DNA of 64,000 bases from Nocardiopsis_B mangrovi (GCF_042653925.1 NZ_JBHSFQ010000001.1:381290-445289); one strand, 5' to 3'. Positions 1 to 8,233 are shown, counted from the first letter of the stretch. Translations and numbers: made by a program. Notes: generated by a model from the sequence alone, not told the origin.

Positions 1-393
1 GTTGGCGAGCAGCAGCGCGACGCGGTCGGTCGGCTCGGGCTCGGACATGCCCACAACGGCGAGGTGGTCGCCCTCGGGGAGCACGTCGAGCCGGAAGGGG
101 GTCAGGCTGGCGTCGGGCAGCCGGGCCGCCCACACGCTCACCGCGCCCTGGCCTTCGACGCCGCGCCCGCCGCCGATGACGCCGGTGGCGCTGCACCCGA
201 TGGACAGCGCCTCGCCCGCGTGGGCCATCACGCGCTCGCCGGCGAGGGTGACCTCTTCGGGGTCGGCTCCGCAGACGAAGAAGCAGATCAGATCGGGGTC
301 GCCGTCGAGGGGCCGCAGGGCCTGGAGCACCGCCCTTTCGGCCGCGCTCACGAGGTCCGCGCCCGTCGCCAGCGCGTCACCGAACCTGGCCAC
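1..393 (-). CDS. FIST N-terminal domain protein (partial, 3' end outside window)
   Basis: The minus strand encodes 131 residues from a GTG at 393, with a purine-rich AAGGCGGGGG about 10 nt upstream; the gene runs off the left edge. The translation begins VARFGDALATGADLVSAAER. It contains the blocks LICFFVCGADPEEV, ALSIGCSATGVIGGGRGVE and AVSVWAARLPDASL, which match the FIST N-terminal sensory fold. FIST proteins are intracellular small-ligand sensors of unclear output in bacteria. No C-terminal part is visible, so a FIST_C domain cannot be checked. The gene is divergent from the AAA+ ATPase gene, with about 170 bp between starts. The family call rests on recognised motifs, not on an alignment. 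Confidence 0.75.
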   Translation of the reverse strand, partial: MARFGDALATGADLVSAAERAVLQALRPLDGDPDLICFFVCGADPEEVTLAGERVMAHAGEALSIGCSATGVIGGGRGVEGQGAVSVWAARLPDASLTPFRLDVLPEGDHLAVVGMSEPEPTDRVALLLAN

Positions 394-553
394 CCGTTGC
401 CACCCCCGCCTTGCCCACGGACTCGATCTTGCCTGGACCCTACTCCCTCCCCCTGCGGGGTGAACCTTCCCGGATCCCGGCATTTTTCACGTCGGACCAT
501 GAACCGTACACAGGTGTGCGGTTCGCCACTGGAGCCAACTCGTCGAGGGTGCA

Positions 554-559
554 TAGACT
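554..559 (+). promoter_or_regulatory. -10 element of a probable leaderless promoter
   Basis: TAGACT (TANNNT, the actinobacterial -10 consensus) ends 7 nt before the GTG at 567 chosen as start of the AAA+ ATPase. That spacing puts transcription initiation at the start codon. No convincing -35 hexamer is visible 16-19 nt upstream, and there is no Shine-Dalgarno before the GTG, which is consistent with a leaderless mRNA. Confidence 0.45.
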
Positions 560-566
560 CGACCCT

Positions 567-1994
567 GTGCCTGCCCCGACATCCGGCCACACGCCCCCCA
601 CCCGCCTCCCGACCACCCTGGGCGCGCTGCGCGCCTCGGACCACGCGCACCGGACCGTGAAAGGCGAGGTCCGCGCGAACCTGCTGCACCGCATGCGGTC
701 CGGTGAGCCGCGTTTCCCGGGCATCGTCGGCTTCGACGACACCGTCCTGCCCCGGCTGGAGCGCGCGCTGCTCGCCGGGCACGACTCCGTCCTGCTGGGC
801 GAGCGCGGCCAGGGCAAGACCCGGCTGATCCGCACCATCGCGGGACTGCTCGACGAATGGACACCGGTGGTGGCCGGGTGCCCGATCAACGACCACCCCT
901 ACGCACCGGTGTGCGTACGCTGCCGCCGCCTGGCCGACGACGCCGGCGACTCCCTCGCCATCACGTGGTGGCACCGCGACGACCGCTACGGCGAGAAGCT
1001 CGCCACCCCCGACACCGGCGTGGGCGACCTCATCGGCGACATCGACCCGGTGCGCCTGGCCGAGGGCCGCAGCCTCGGCGACCCCGAAACCGTGCACTAC
1101 GGGCTGGTGCCGCGCTTCAACCGCGGGGTGTTCTGCCTGAACGAGCTGCCCGACCTCGCGGCGCGCATCCAGGTCGCGCTGCTGAACGTGCTGGAGGAGC
1201 GCGACGTCCAGATCCGCGGCTACGCGCTGCGGCTGCCGCTGGACGTGCTGCTGGTCGCCAGCGCCAACCCCGAGGACTACACCAACCGCGGCCGGATCAT
1301 CACCCCGCTCAAGGACCGCTTCGGCGCCGAGATCCGCACCCACTACCCGCCGGACCTCGACCACGAGGTCGCGCTGATCCGGCAGGAGGCCGACCTCGAC
1401 GGCGGCCCCACGGTGCCCGGGCACCTCCTCGACATCGTCGCCCGCTTCACCCGGCTGGTGCGCGACTCCGCGTCGGTCGACGACCGCTCCGGCGTGTCCG
1501 CGCGGTTCGCCATCGCCGGGATCGAGACCGCCGCCGCCTCGGCCGTGCGCCGTGCGGCGCTCAGCGGCGAGGAGCACGCGGTCGCGCGGGTGTGCGACCT
1601 CCCGCCGATCGTCGACACCCTTCAGGGCAAGGTCGAGTTCGAGGTCGGCGAGGAAGGGCGCGAGGCCGAGGTCCTCGCGCACCTGCTGCGCCGGGCCACG
1701 GCCGAGACCTTCCGGCAGACACTGGGCGGCGCCGACCTCACCGCGCTGACCGACCTGTTCGCCGAGGGCGGAACGGTGGAGTCGGGCGAACTCGTGTCCT
1801 CCGCCGACCTCTTGCAGGGGGTCGGCCCGCTCCCTGGCCTCGCCGACCTGATCGCCCGGCTGTCGCCCGAGGAGGGCGCCGGCGAGACCCCCGGCTTCGC
1901 CGCCTCCGCGGTGGAGTTCGCGCTGGAGGGGCTGTACCTGAACCGGCGGCTGTCCAAGGACACCGTTCGCGACCGCACCGTCTACCGGACCTGA
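567..1994 (+). CDS. AAA+ ATPase, MoxR/magnesium-chelatase ChlI type
   Basis: A 475-residue AAA+ ATPase. Walker A is GERGQGKT (about residues 78-85) and Walker B is in GVFCLNELPDL (about 187-197). The sensor region VASANPEDYTNRGRIITPLKDRF is typical of MoxR/ChlI proteins. A cysteine cluster, GCPINDHPYAPVCVRC, lies soon after Walker A and may bind metal. The frame is open further upstream to 411, but the extra N-terminus is low-complexity, and a -10 element sits just before GTG 567, so that start is preferred. The gene is followed 57 bp later by a VWA-domain gene. The ATPase-VWA pair is the usual arrangement of MoxR-type chaperone/chelatase-like systems; mycobacterial Rv0958/Rv0959 looks like the closest known pair. 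The ATPase probably remodels a metalloprotein or complex presented by the VWA partner; the target is unknown. Confidence 0.85.
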   Translation: MPAPTSGHTPPTRLPTTLGALRASDHAHRTVKGEVRANLLHRMRSGEPRFPGIVGFDDTVLPRLERALLAGHDSVLLGERGQGKTRLIRTIAGLLDEWTPVVAGCPINDHPYAPVCVRCRRLADDAGDSLAITWWHRDDRYGEKLATPDTGVGDLIGDIDPVRLAEGRSLGDPETVHYGLVPRFNRGVFCLNELPDLAARIQVALLNVLEERDVQIRGYALRLPLDVLLVASANPEDYTNRGRIITPLKDRFGAEIRTHYPPDLDHEVALIRQEADLDGGPTVPGHLLDIVARFTRLVRDSASVDDRSGVSARFAIAGIETAAASAVRRAALSGEEHAVARVCDLPPIVDTLQGKVEFEVGEEGREAEVLAHLLRRATAETFRQTLGGADLTALTDLFAEGGTVESGELVSSADLLQGVGPLPGLADLIARLSPEEGAGETPGFAASAVEFALEGLYLNRRLSKDTVRDRTVYRT

Positions 1995-2051
1995 CCCCCG
2001 CCGCGGCGACCAGGCCCACACCACCGACGGGAAGGGGAAAGGGAGACCCCG

Positions 2052-4010
2052 ATGGACCGCTTCCGGTACGGCGAATACCACGAGGGCCCCGACCCCTTGG
2101 CGGCGCCCTACGACGTGCGCGCCGCGCTCGACGAGCTGGGCCGCGACATCATGGCCGGCACCAAGCCCCTGCGGGCGCTGCGCGACCTGCTGCGCCGCGG
2201 CACCCAGGGCATCAGCGGGCTCGACGACCTGCTGCGCCGGACCCGCGAGCGCCGCGAGCGGATCCGGTCGCAGGGGCGGCTCGACGGAACCCTGGACCAG
2301 GTGCGGTCGCTCCTGGACCGCGCGATCGGCCAGGAACGGGCCGAGCTGTTCCCCGACCCGTCCGACGACGCGCGCCTGCGCGAGACCGAGCTCGACTCCC
2401 TGCCCGCGGACACCGCCGCCGCGGTCCGCCGCCTGTCCGGCTACCAGTGGCGGTCTGCGGACGCCGCCCGGTCGTTCGCCGAACTGCGCGACCTCCTCCG
2501 GCGGGAGGTCCTCGACACCCGGTTCCGCGGCATGAAGGAGGCGTTGCAGAACGGCTCCCCCGAGGACATGCGCCGGGTGCGGGAGATGATCGACGCCCTC
2601 AACGACATGCTCGACGCCGACCAGCGGGGCGAGCACACCCAGGCCGACTTCGACCGGTTCATGGACGCCTACGGCGACTTCTTCCCCGAGGAGCCGCGCC
2701 CGCGCGACCTGGAGGAGCTCGTCGACACCCTGGCCCGCAGGTCCGCCGCCGCGCAGCGCATGATGGACTCCCTCACCCCCGAGCAGCGCGCCGAGCTGAA
2801 CGGGCTGATGCAGCAGGCCACCGCCGAATCCGGCATGGGCGACGCGCTCGACCGGCTCGCCGGGGCGCTGCGGTCGCGCCGCCCCGACCTCGCCTGGTCG
2901 GGCGGTGAGGAGATCGACGGCCCCGAGGGCCTAGGGGCGGGCGACGCCACGAGCGCCGTGCAGGACCTCGCCGACCTCGCCGAACTCGAGGCGTCGCTCG
3001 GGCAGGGGTACGCGGGGGCGGGGCTCGACGACATCGACGAGGAGGCCGTGCGCCGCGCCCTGGGCCGGCCCGCGGTCGACGACCTCGCGCGGCTGCGTGC
3101 GCTGGAGCGCGAGCTGCGCGACCAGGGATACCTCGAAGGCACCCGCAACAAGATGCGGCTCACCCCCAAGGCGGTGCGCAGGCTCGGCGAGACCGCGCTG
3201 CGCGAGGTGTTCACCGACACCGTCCACCACGGACGCCCGGGCGCGCACGCGCAGACGGCGGCCGGGTCCTCCGGGGAGCCCACGGGCGCCACCCGGCCGT
3301 GGGAGTTCGGCGACGAGCAGCCGCTGGACGCAGTCCGCACCCTGGGCAACGCGGTGGCGCGCGGCGGGGCGGGGCCGGGGGGCGCGATCCGGATGGCGCC
3401 CGGGGACTTCGAGGTCGCCGAGACCGAGCGGCGCGACGCCGCCGCCGTGTGCCTGCTGGTCGACCTGTCCTACTCCATGGCCCTGCGCGACCTGTGGGGC
3501 AGCGCCAAGCAGACCGCCATGGCGCTCCACTCCCTGGTCACCAGCCGGTTCCCGCAGGACGCGGTGCAGATCATCGGGTTCAGCGACTACGCCCGCGAAC
3601 TCCCGCCGGCGGGGCTGGCCGAACTCACCTGGGAGCCGGTCCAGGGCACCAACCTCCAGCACGCCCTGATCCTCGCCGGGCGCCACCTGGACCGCCACTC
3701 CGACTTCGAGCCGATCGTGCTCATCGTCACCGACGGCGAGCCCACCGCCCACCTCGGCCGCGACGGCGAGGCGACCTTCGCCTGGCCGCCCTCCCAGGAC
3801 ACCACCACGGCCACACTGGCCGAGGTCGACCGCATGACCCGGCGCGGAGCGGCCCTCAACGTCTTCCTCCTCGCCGACGACCCCCGCCTGGAACGCTTCG
3901 TCGACGAGGTCGCCCGCCGCAACGGCGGCCGAGTCGTCCGCCCCGCCACGGACCGATTGGGCGGCTACGTCGTCCGCGACTTCCTATCGCGCCGCAGACG
4001 AACGGCATGA
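2052..4010 (+). CDS. VWA (von Willebrand factor A) domain protein, partner of the AAA+ ATPase
   Basis: A 652-residue protein with a long helical, charged N-terminal half and a C-terminal VWA domain. The MIDAS motif is complete: DLSYS at residues 471-475 (D471, S473, S475) after a hydrophobic strand, and TDGEPTAH with D561. VWA domains of this type bind Mg2+ and work with MoxR/ChlI-type ATPases. A GAAGGGGAAAGGGAG purine tract precedes the ATG. The length is close to that of the mycobacterial homologue of this ATPase-VWA pair. No signal peptide or membrane segment is seen, so the complex should be cytoplasmic. The ATPase stop lies 57 bp upstream, so one operon is likely. Confidence 0.85.
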   Translation: MDRFRYGEYHEGPDPLAAPYDVRAALDELGRDIMAGTKPLRALRDLLRRGTQGISGLDDLLRRTRERRERIRSQGRLDGTLDQVRSLLDRAIGQERAELFPDPSDDARLRETELDSLPADTAAAVRRLSGYQWRSADAARSFAELRDLLRREVLDTRFRGMKEALQNGSPEDMRRVREMIDALNDMLDADQRGEHTQADFDRFMDAYGDFFPEEPRPRDLEELVDTLARRSAAAQRMMDSLTPEQRAELNGLMQQATAESGMGDALDRLAGALRSRRPDLAWSGGEEIDGPEGLGAGDATSAVQDLADLAELEASLGQGYAGAGLDDIDEEAVRRALGRPAVDDLARLRALERELRDQGYLEGTRNKMRLTPKAVRRLGETALREVFTDTVHHGRPGAHAQTAAGSSGEPTGATRPWEFGDEQPLDAVRTLGNAVARGGAGPGGAIRMAPGDFEVAETERRDAAAVCLLVDLSYSMALRDLWGSAKQTAMALHSLVTSRFPQDAVQIIGFSDYARELPPAGLAELTWEPVQGTNLQHALILAGRHLDRHSDFEPIVLIVTDGEPTAHLGRDGEATFAWPPSQDTTTATLAEVDRMTRRGAALNVFLLADDPRLERFVDEVARRNGGRVVRPATDRLGGYVVRDFLSRRRRTA

Positions 4011-4147
4011 CCCCCGGGCCGCCGGCGACGGGGGCGGTTCGGCTGGGGTTCGGCGTCGACGGCGGGGCGGTACGGCCGCCGCTCGCACTAGGGCGGCACG
4101 TGCTGACCGACCCGGACGGCCGGAAGGTGGAGGTGACCGCGGCCTGA
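4007..4147 (+). CDS. possible 46-residue protein, start overlapping VWA stop
   Basis: An ATG at 4007 overlaps the VWA-gene stop (ATGA) and opens a 46-codon frame ending in TGA at 4145-4147. The product (MTPGPPATGAVRLGFGVDGG...) resembles no family I know; it is short and Gly/Val/Pro rich. The 4-bp overlap is the classical arrangement for translational coupling. In very GC-rich DNA, however, such frames arise by chance, so this is only a candidate. Confidence 0.25.
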   Translation: MTPGPPATGAVRLGFGVDGGAVRPPLALGRHVLTDPDGRKVEVTAA

Positions 4148-4203
4148 TCCCCCGTGACCGCGGCCGGATCGCGCGCCTCTGAGGGGGCAGGCCGGGCCGT
4201 GTG

Positions 4204-5172
4204 TCAGGGCAGGAAGGGGCCGGACGGGGTGGCGGCCGGGTCGAGGGTGGTCTCCAGCCACGTCATGAAGGCCGCGTAACGGGCCGCGACGCTGACCCGG
4301 ACGACGGTTCCCTCCGATCCCTCGGGGGTCCGGGTGGTGCGGCCGATGGCGTCGACCGAGAGCGGCATGGGCCTGGAGTCGACGTAGGGCAGTCTCAGGG
4401 CGGCGCTCAGGGTCAGGCCGTCGTGTTGGAGGGTGCCGGGGATCCGGAGAGGGCCGGATCCGGCGAACCAGCGGTCCAGGTGGGCGTGGAGCAGGTGGGC
4501 CCAGGGCGGCGCGTCCGGGGCGGCCAGGCGCCGGCGGACAGGGTGGTCGGGGGTCACCTTGATGTCCGGGACGAAGGTGATCTCGGAGGTGACGAACTCC
4601 GGGGTCGGCAGCCGTCCCTCGGCCACGGCCGCGAACACCTCGTGCACCGCAGGAACGTCCAGGCGGAAGTTGTGCTCGGCGCGCTCGGGATCGCGGTAGC
4701 GCAGGGCGCCGCCCATCTGGGTCACCCGCAGCCGCGCCGCGACCTCCGGAGCCTCCACGAGGACGCGGGCGAGGTTGGTCAGCGGCCCCATCCCGACCCA
4801 CCGGATCGGGCCGGGGTGGGCCGCCGCGACCGCGCGCACCGCGCCGACGGCGTCGGTCTTCTGGGCGGGAACAGCGGCGGGGACCAGACCGTCGACGCAG
4901 TAGTAGCGCGTCTTCCCCAGGCAGGCGCCCGCCACCACGGGCACCTCGTGCCGGCCGATGCCGTCCAGCAGGTGGCGGGCGAACCGGGCACGCTGCCCTG
5001 GGCCGTACTCGGGGCCCGTCTCGTCGGTGGTGAGCAGCAGAGCCAGGTCAGGGACGCAGCGGGCGGCGACCGCAACGGCCAGCGCGTCGTCGGCATCGCC
5101 ACCGATGTCGGTGTCGATGATCAGCGGGGTACGGCGCAGATCCTCGGCGCTCTCGTCGCGTGTATCGCCCAC
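4204..5172 (-). CDS. inosine/uridine-preferring nucleoside hydrolase
   Basis: A 322-residue protein of the IUNH family, which hydrolyses the N-glycosidic bond of ribonucleosides in salvage. The Ca2+-binding signature is near the N-terminus: LIIDTDIGGDADDALAV (residues 17-33). The usual form is DTDxGxDDxxA; here it reads DADDA. The block IRWVGMGPLTNLARVL around residue 122 is also typical. The start is a GTG with AAGGGA about 7 nt upstream. The gene converges on the VWA operon and stands alone. Substrate preference cannot be read from the sequence. The active-site His near the C-terminus is not clear: the segment EHNFRLDVPAVHEVF fits the NxxxDPEAA-type region only loosely. Confidence 0.8.
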   Translation of the reverse strand: MGDTRDESAEDLRRTPLIIDTDIGGDADDALAVAVAARCVPDLALLLTTDETGPEYGPGQRARFARHLLDGIGRHEVPVVAGACLGKTRYYCVDGLVPAAVPAQKTDAVGAVRAVAAAHPGPIRWVGMGPLTNLARVLVEAPEVAARLRVTQMGGALRYRDPERAEHNFRLDVPAVHEVFAAVAEGRLPTPEFVTSEITFVPDIKVTPDHPVRRRLAAPDAPPWAHLLHAHLDRWFAGSGPLRIPGTLQHDGLTLSAALRLPYVDSRPMPLSVDAIGRTTRTPEGSEGTVVRVSVAARYAAFMTWLETTLDPAATPSGPFLP

Positions 5173-5293
5173 GGTGTCCCTTCACTCCCCTGGATACGTG
5201 GCCATCCGGTCTAGCACGTGGCGGGGACGCCGGGCTGCGTGCCGGTGCCTTTGTCTCCCCTGTCTCCCCGTTGAGGCACCGGCACGCGGGGGT

Positions 5294-5746
5294 TCATGGA
5301 GCGGCGGGCGGGGCGGGCGCCGTCTTCCTGGCTCGGGTGTCCTGCCAGGTGAGGGTGAAGGTGACGCCGGTGCGCGGTCTCGGGAGCGGGCCCCAGGTGT
5401 GGGTGTAGTGGTCGATGAGGGCCATCCCCCTGCCGTGCTGCGCCATCGGGGTGATGGGCCGGACGAAGGGAATCGTCCCGCCGGCGGGACGCCCTTCGTC
5501 GTCGACCTCGATGGTCACGCGCCGCCGGTCGAGCTTGATCGTCACCTTGAAGACGCCGCCCCGACCGCTCGCCGTATAGCGCAGGGCGTTGGTCGCCGCC
5601 TCCGAGAGGCACAGGACGGCGGCAGCGGCGGTGTCATCGGGGATGGCGTATCCGGTGTGAGTGGCCATGACGCGGTCGGCCCAGGTGCGGGCCTGGCGGA
5701 TCTGGTCGGCCCAGCCGGGGAATTCGCGGGTGTAGGACATCGCCAT
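5294..5746 (-). CDS. ATP-binding protein, RsbW/HATPase_c anti-sigma-factor-like
   Basis: A 150-residue single-domain GHKL ATPase. The N-box is LSEAATNALRY (near residue 50), the G1 box VDDEGRPAG and the G2-like segment QHGRGMALIDHY. This architecture is typical of actinobacterial anti-sigma/serine-kinase-like proteins. The frame is open further upstream, but the ATG at 5746 overlaps the stop of a well-initiated 39-codon upstream ORF (TGATG), which makes it the most plausible start; a second in-frame ATG is at 5740. It is divergent from an Scr1-type HTH gene and DUF397 gene. This three-gene set is recurrent in Streptomyces-type genomes and linked to development or antibiotic regulation (abaA/whiJ-like loci). 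Confidence 0.75.
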   Translation of the reverse strand: MAMSYTREFPGWADQIRQARTWADRVMATHTGYAIPDDTAAAAVLCLSEAATNALRYTASGRGGVFKVTIKLDRRRVTIEVDDEGRPAGGTIPFVRPITPMAQHGRGMALIDHYTHTWGPLPRPRTGVTFTLTWQDTRARKTAPAPPAAP

Positions 5747-5865
5747 CACCGTCCCGCAACGGCGCAGGGACGCCGGTATTCGGTTGCGGGCAGGTAGGGG
5801 CGTACTCGCCGCGCGCGATGGTGTCGGATTTTTCCCGGTCGGGATTGCATGCCGTGGGTGTTCAT
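5746..5865 (-). CDS. 39-residue upstream ORF coupled to the ATP-binding protein
   Basis: The ATG at 5865 has a near-perfect Shine-Dalgarno (AGGGAGGA, about 7 nt spacing), the strongest ribosome-binding site in this locus. The frame gives a very basic 39-residue peptide (MNTHGMQSRPGKIRHHRARR...). It ends in a TGA that overlaps the ATG of the ATP-binding protein (TGATG). This arrangement implies translational coupling. Either the peptide is a real small basic protein or the frame is a leader that sets expression of the kinase-like gene. An alternative is that the ATP-binding protein starts further upstream in its own frame. I recognise no homologue. Confidence 0.5.
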   Translation of the reverse strand: MNTHGMQSRPGKIRHHRARRVRPYLPATEYRRPCAVAGR

Positions 5866-5882
5866 GGTGCGGTCCTCCCTGA

Positions 5883-5904
5883 GCGAGATTCATTTTGATC
5901 TCGC
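5883..5904. promoter_or_regulatory. inverted repeat upstream of the ATP-binding-protein leader
   Basis: GCGAGAT and ATCTCGC form perfect 7-bp arms separated by 8 bp. The element lies just upstream of the Shine-Dalgarno of the 39-codon ORF, in the AT-rich divergent region. It could be an operator or a hairpin in the 5' leader. Confidence 0.4.
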
Positions 5905-5991
5905 GAAAAACACCATGGATGATCAAGAATGCGGAGCACCAGCAAGATCATCAGTTCATCAAGAAGGGTCGTTTTCCATGATGCTCAGTCG

Positions 5992-6016
5992 TATTATCAT
6001 CATGCGTTAATGATGA
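5992..6016 (+). promoter_or_regulatory. -10 element and overlapping operator-like palindrome of the HTH gene
   Basis: TATTAT (5992-5997) fits the -10 consensus. It overlaps a perfect inverted repeat, TCATCAT (5997-6003) / ATGATGA (6010-6016), with a 6-bp spacer. The same GATGATC/GATCATC core recurs at about 5918-5960. Repression by the adjacent HTH protein is the natural reading. No clear -35 is visible. Confidence 0.4.
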
Positions 6017-6044
6017 CGATGGCACACCAAGAGAGGATCAACTT

Positions 6045-6875
6045 ATGACACACGGGACAAAACAGCACCAAAAGCGAATCGGACGGGAGATCCGAACGGC
6101 CCGGGACAGGGCAGGATTGACGCAAGCCCAGGTGGCCGCAGCGCTGTCCGTAGTTCAGTCGGCGGTCTCTGCGTGGGAGTCCGGCGTCAACGGAATCTCA
6201 GCAGATCAGGCCGTTCAACTCGATAAGTTACTGGGAACTTCCGGCGGGATTCAGCGGGCTTGGGACAAGGCCAACACGCCAACGGAGCTGCCGGAGTGGT
6301 ACGAACGAGTCGAAGAGTTGGAGCGAAACGTTTCCGAACTTCGCGAGTATCAGTCTTCGGTCATACCGGGGCTCATCCAGACCGAGGGATACATCAGGGG
6401 CTTGCTTCGAGACTCCGCACCGTGGGCCTCAAAGCAGGAGGTCGAACGAATGGTGAAATCCCGATTGCGTCGGCAGAAGATCCTGGACAGGGACGAGCCT
6501 CCGTCGATCTCGATGGTGGTGGAGGAATCCGTTCTCAAACGGCGCGTCGGTGCCGCCGGTGACCTTCGGATTCTGTCCGACCAGCTCGTCCGGGTGCTCG
6601 ACCTCATCGCCCGCGGGGTTCTTCGCATGCAGGTCATGCCTGCGGATGCCGAGTGCCATCCTGGCGGTAGTGGCCCGTTCCGGATCTACACGTTCCGGGA
6701 TGAACCTGTGGTCGTGTCGGCTGAACACATGTGGGGTGAGAAGGTTTCCGAGAACCGGATACACGTGCAGCAGTGCACGTCCGTTTTCGGGATACTTCAG
6801 TCCGAAGCCTGCTCGCCCAGAGTGAGCAGGGATCTGGTCAGGAAGGTCAAGGACGAACTCGATGAGAAGCCGTAG
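6045..6875 (+). CDS. XRE-family HTH regulator, Scr1/DUF5753 type
   Basis: A 276-residue protein with an N-terminal helix-turn-helix (RTARDRAGLTQAQVAAALSV...SAVSAWESG, residues about 18-50). A long C-terminal domain contains IPGLIQTEGYIRGLL and ends in a segment rich in Phe/Arg, as in the DUF5753 (Scr1-associated) family. The ribosome-binding site AGAGAGGA precedes the ATG. A DUF397 gene overlaps its 3' end by 14 bp. Base composition and codon use are visibly less GC-rich than in neighbouring genes (for example AAAGCGAATCGG, GATAAGTTACTG), which suggests horizontal acquisition. HTH/DUF397 pairs are thought to act as regulator and antagonist, together with the divergent ATP-binding protein. Confidence 0.85.
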   Translation: MTHGTKQHQKRIGREIRTARDRAGLTQAQVAAALSVVQSAVSAWESGVNGISADQAVQLDKLLGTSGGIQRAWDKANTPTELPEWYERVEELERNVSELREYQSSVIPGLIQTEGYIRGLLRDSAPWASKQEVERMVKSRLRRQKILDRDEPPSISMVVEESVLKRRVGAAGDLRILSDQLVRVLDLIARGVLRMQVMPADAECHPGGSGPFRIYTFRDEPVVVSAEHMWGEKVSENRIHVQQCTSVFGILQSEACSPRVSRDLVRKVKDELDEKP

Positions 6876-7044
6876 AGCCCCTGAGTGGCACAAGAGTTCC
6901 TACAGCGGCGCGCAAGGGAGCTGTGTCGAGGTGACCGAGAGCGCGCTCGTCCGCGTCCGGGACACGCAGAACCGCGCCCTTGCCACTCTCGCCTTCCCAT
7001 CCGACGAGTGGCGGGCATTCCTCGCCGACATCGACTCCCTCTGA
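6862..7044 (+). CDS. DUF397 domain protein
   Basis: A 60-residue protein. The family signature is complete: EWHKSSYSGAQGSCVEV, then VRVRDTQN and LAFPSDEWRAFLADI. DUF397 proteins are small partners encoded directly after Scr1-type HTH regulators in actinobacteria. Here the ATG lies 14 bp inside the HTH gene, so the two are probably translationally coupled. A strong hairpin terminator follows 10 bp after the stop. Confidence 0.9.
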   Translation: MRSRRAPEWHKSSYSGAQGSCVEVTESALVRVRDTQNRALATLAFPSDEWRAFLADIDSL

Positions 7045-7054
7045 CCTCTGAAAA

Positions 7055-7078
7055 CGGCCCCGCCCGTGGGCGGGGCCG
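7055..7078. terminator. bidirectional hairpin terminator
   Basis: Perfect 11-bp arms CGGCCCCGCCC / GGGCGGGGCCG meet around a GT centre, so the real loop is slightly larger. The hairpin is preceded by AAAA on the plus strand, giving a T-run on the minus side. It lies between the convergent DUF397 and metB genes and can serve both. Confidence 0.75.
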
Positions 7079-7087
7079 CCGTGTCCG

Positions 7088-8233
7088 TCAGGGCTCCAGG
7101 GCCGCCCGGAGGTCGGCCACGAGGTCGTCGGCCGACTCGATGCCCACCGAGAGGCGGACCAGGTCGGACGGGACCTCCAGCGGGGAGCCGGCCGTTGACG
7201 CGTGGGTCATGCGGCCCGGGTGTTCGATCAGGGATTCCACGCCGCCCAGGGACTCGGCCAGGGTGAAGATCCTCGTCCGTTCGCAGACCCGCAGGGCCGC
7301 GGGTTCTCCGCCGGTGAGGCGGAAGGAGACCATCCCGCCGAACGCGCGCATCTGGCGGTCGGCGACCTTGTGGCCCGGGTGGTCGGCCAGTCCCGGGTAG
7401 AGGACCTCGGACACCGCCGGGTGGCCCTCCAGCTCGGCGACGATCCGCTCCGCGTTCGCGCTGTGCCGGTCCATCCGCACGCCGAGGGTCTTGATCCCGC
7501 GCAGTGTCAGCCAGGCGTCGAACGGCCCCGCCACCGCACCCATGGTGTTCTGGTGGAACGCCAGCCGCTCCCCCAGCTCCGGGTCGGCCACGACGAGGGC
7601 GCCGCCCACCACGTCGGAGTGTCCGCCCAGGTACTTGGTGGTGGAGTGGACGACCACGTCCGCGCCGAGCGGCAGCGGCTGCTGGAGGTAGGGGGAGGCG
7701 AAGGTGTTGTCGACCACGAGCAGCGCACCGGCGTCGTGGGCGATCTCGGCCAGGGCCTCGATGTCGGTGATGTTCAGCAGCGGGTTGGTGGGGGTCTCGG
7801 TCCAGATCAGCGCGGTCTCGGGGCGCACCGCCGCACGGACCGCGTCGAGGTCGGACTGCGGGACCGCCACCCAGCTCACGCCCCAGCGCTCCAGCACCTT
7901 GGCGAACAGCCGGAACGTGCCGCCGTAGGCGTCGCCGGGGATGATCACGTGGTCGCCGGGCTTCAGCACCGTGCGCAGCAGGGTGTCCTCGGCCGCCATT
8001 CCCGACGCGAACGCCAGCCCCCGGATCCCGGACTCCAGCGCCGCCAGGCACTCCTCCAAGGCGACACGGGTGGGGTTGGCGGTGCGGGAGTACTCGAACC
8101 CGCCGCGCAGCCCGCCGACGCCGTCCTGGGCGTATGTGCTCGTCTGGTAGATGGGGACAACGACCGCGCCCGTCTCGGCGTCGGCCTCCTGACCGGCGTG
8201 GATGGCCAGCGTCTCAAACCCGTCGAACGTCAT
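7088..8233 (-). CDS. metB: cystathionine gamma-synthase (Cys/Met metabolism PLP enzyme)
   Basis: A 381-residue PLP enzyme of the Cys/Met metabolism family. The PLP-binding lysine is K200 in VVHSTTKYLGGHSDVVGG. Other family blocks are EYSRTANPTR, ASGMAAEDTLL, IWTETPTNPLLNI and VDNTFASPYLQQP. Starting at the ATG 8233 gives the usual N-terminus (MTFDGFETLAIHAGQEAD); the frame stays open another 61 codons upstream without family features. Most actinobacterial proteins of this kind are annotated as cystathionine gamma-synthase (O-succinyl- or O-acetylhomoserine plus cysteine), but cystathionine gamma-lyase cannot be excluded from motifs alone. No S-box-like leader was seen. It stands alone, convergent with DUF397. 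Confidence 0.8.
   Translation of the reverse strand: MTFDGFETLAIHAGQEADAETGAVVVPIYQTSTYAQDGVGGLRGGFEYSRTANPTRVALEECLAALESGIRGLAFASGMAAEDTLLRTVLKPGDHVIIPGDAYGGTFRLFAKVLERWGVSWVAVPQSDLDAVRAAVRPETALIWTETPTNPLLNITDIEALAEIAHDAGALLVVDNTFASPYLQQPLPLGADVVVHSTTKYLGGHSDVVGGALVVADPELGERLAFHQNTMGAVAGPFDAWLTLRGIKTLGVRMDRHSANAERIVAELEGHPAVSEVLYPGLADHPGHKVADRQMRAFGGMVSFRLTGGEPAALRVCERTRIFTLAESLGGVESLIEHPGRMTHASTAGSPLEVPSDLVRLSVGIESADDLVADLRAALEP

Noticed and set aside
348..2636. A 762-codon minus-strand frame opposite the AAA+ ATPase and VWA genes
   Set aside because: It is a compositional shadow without any motif; the plus-strand genes have complete Walker and MIDAS motifs.
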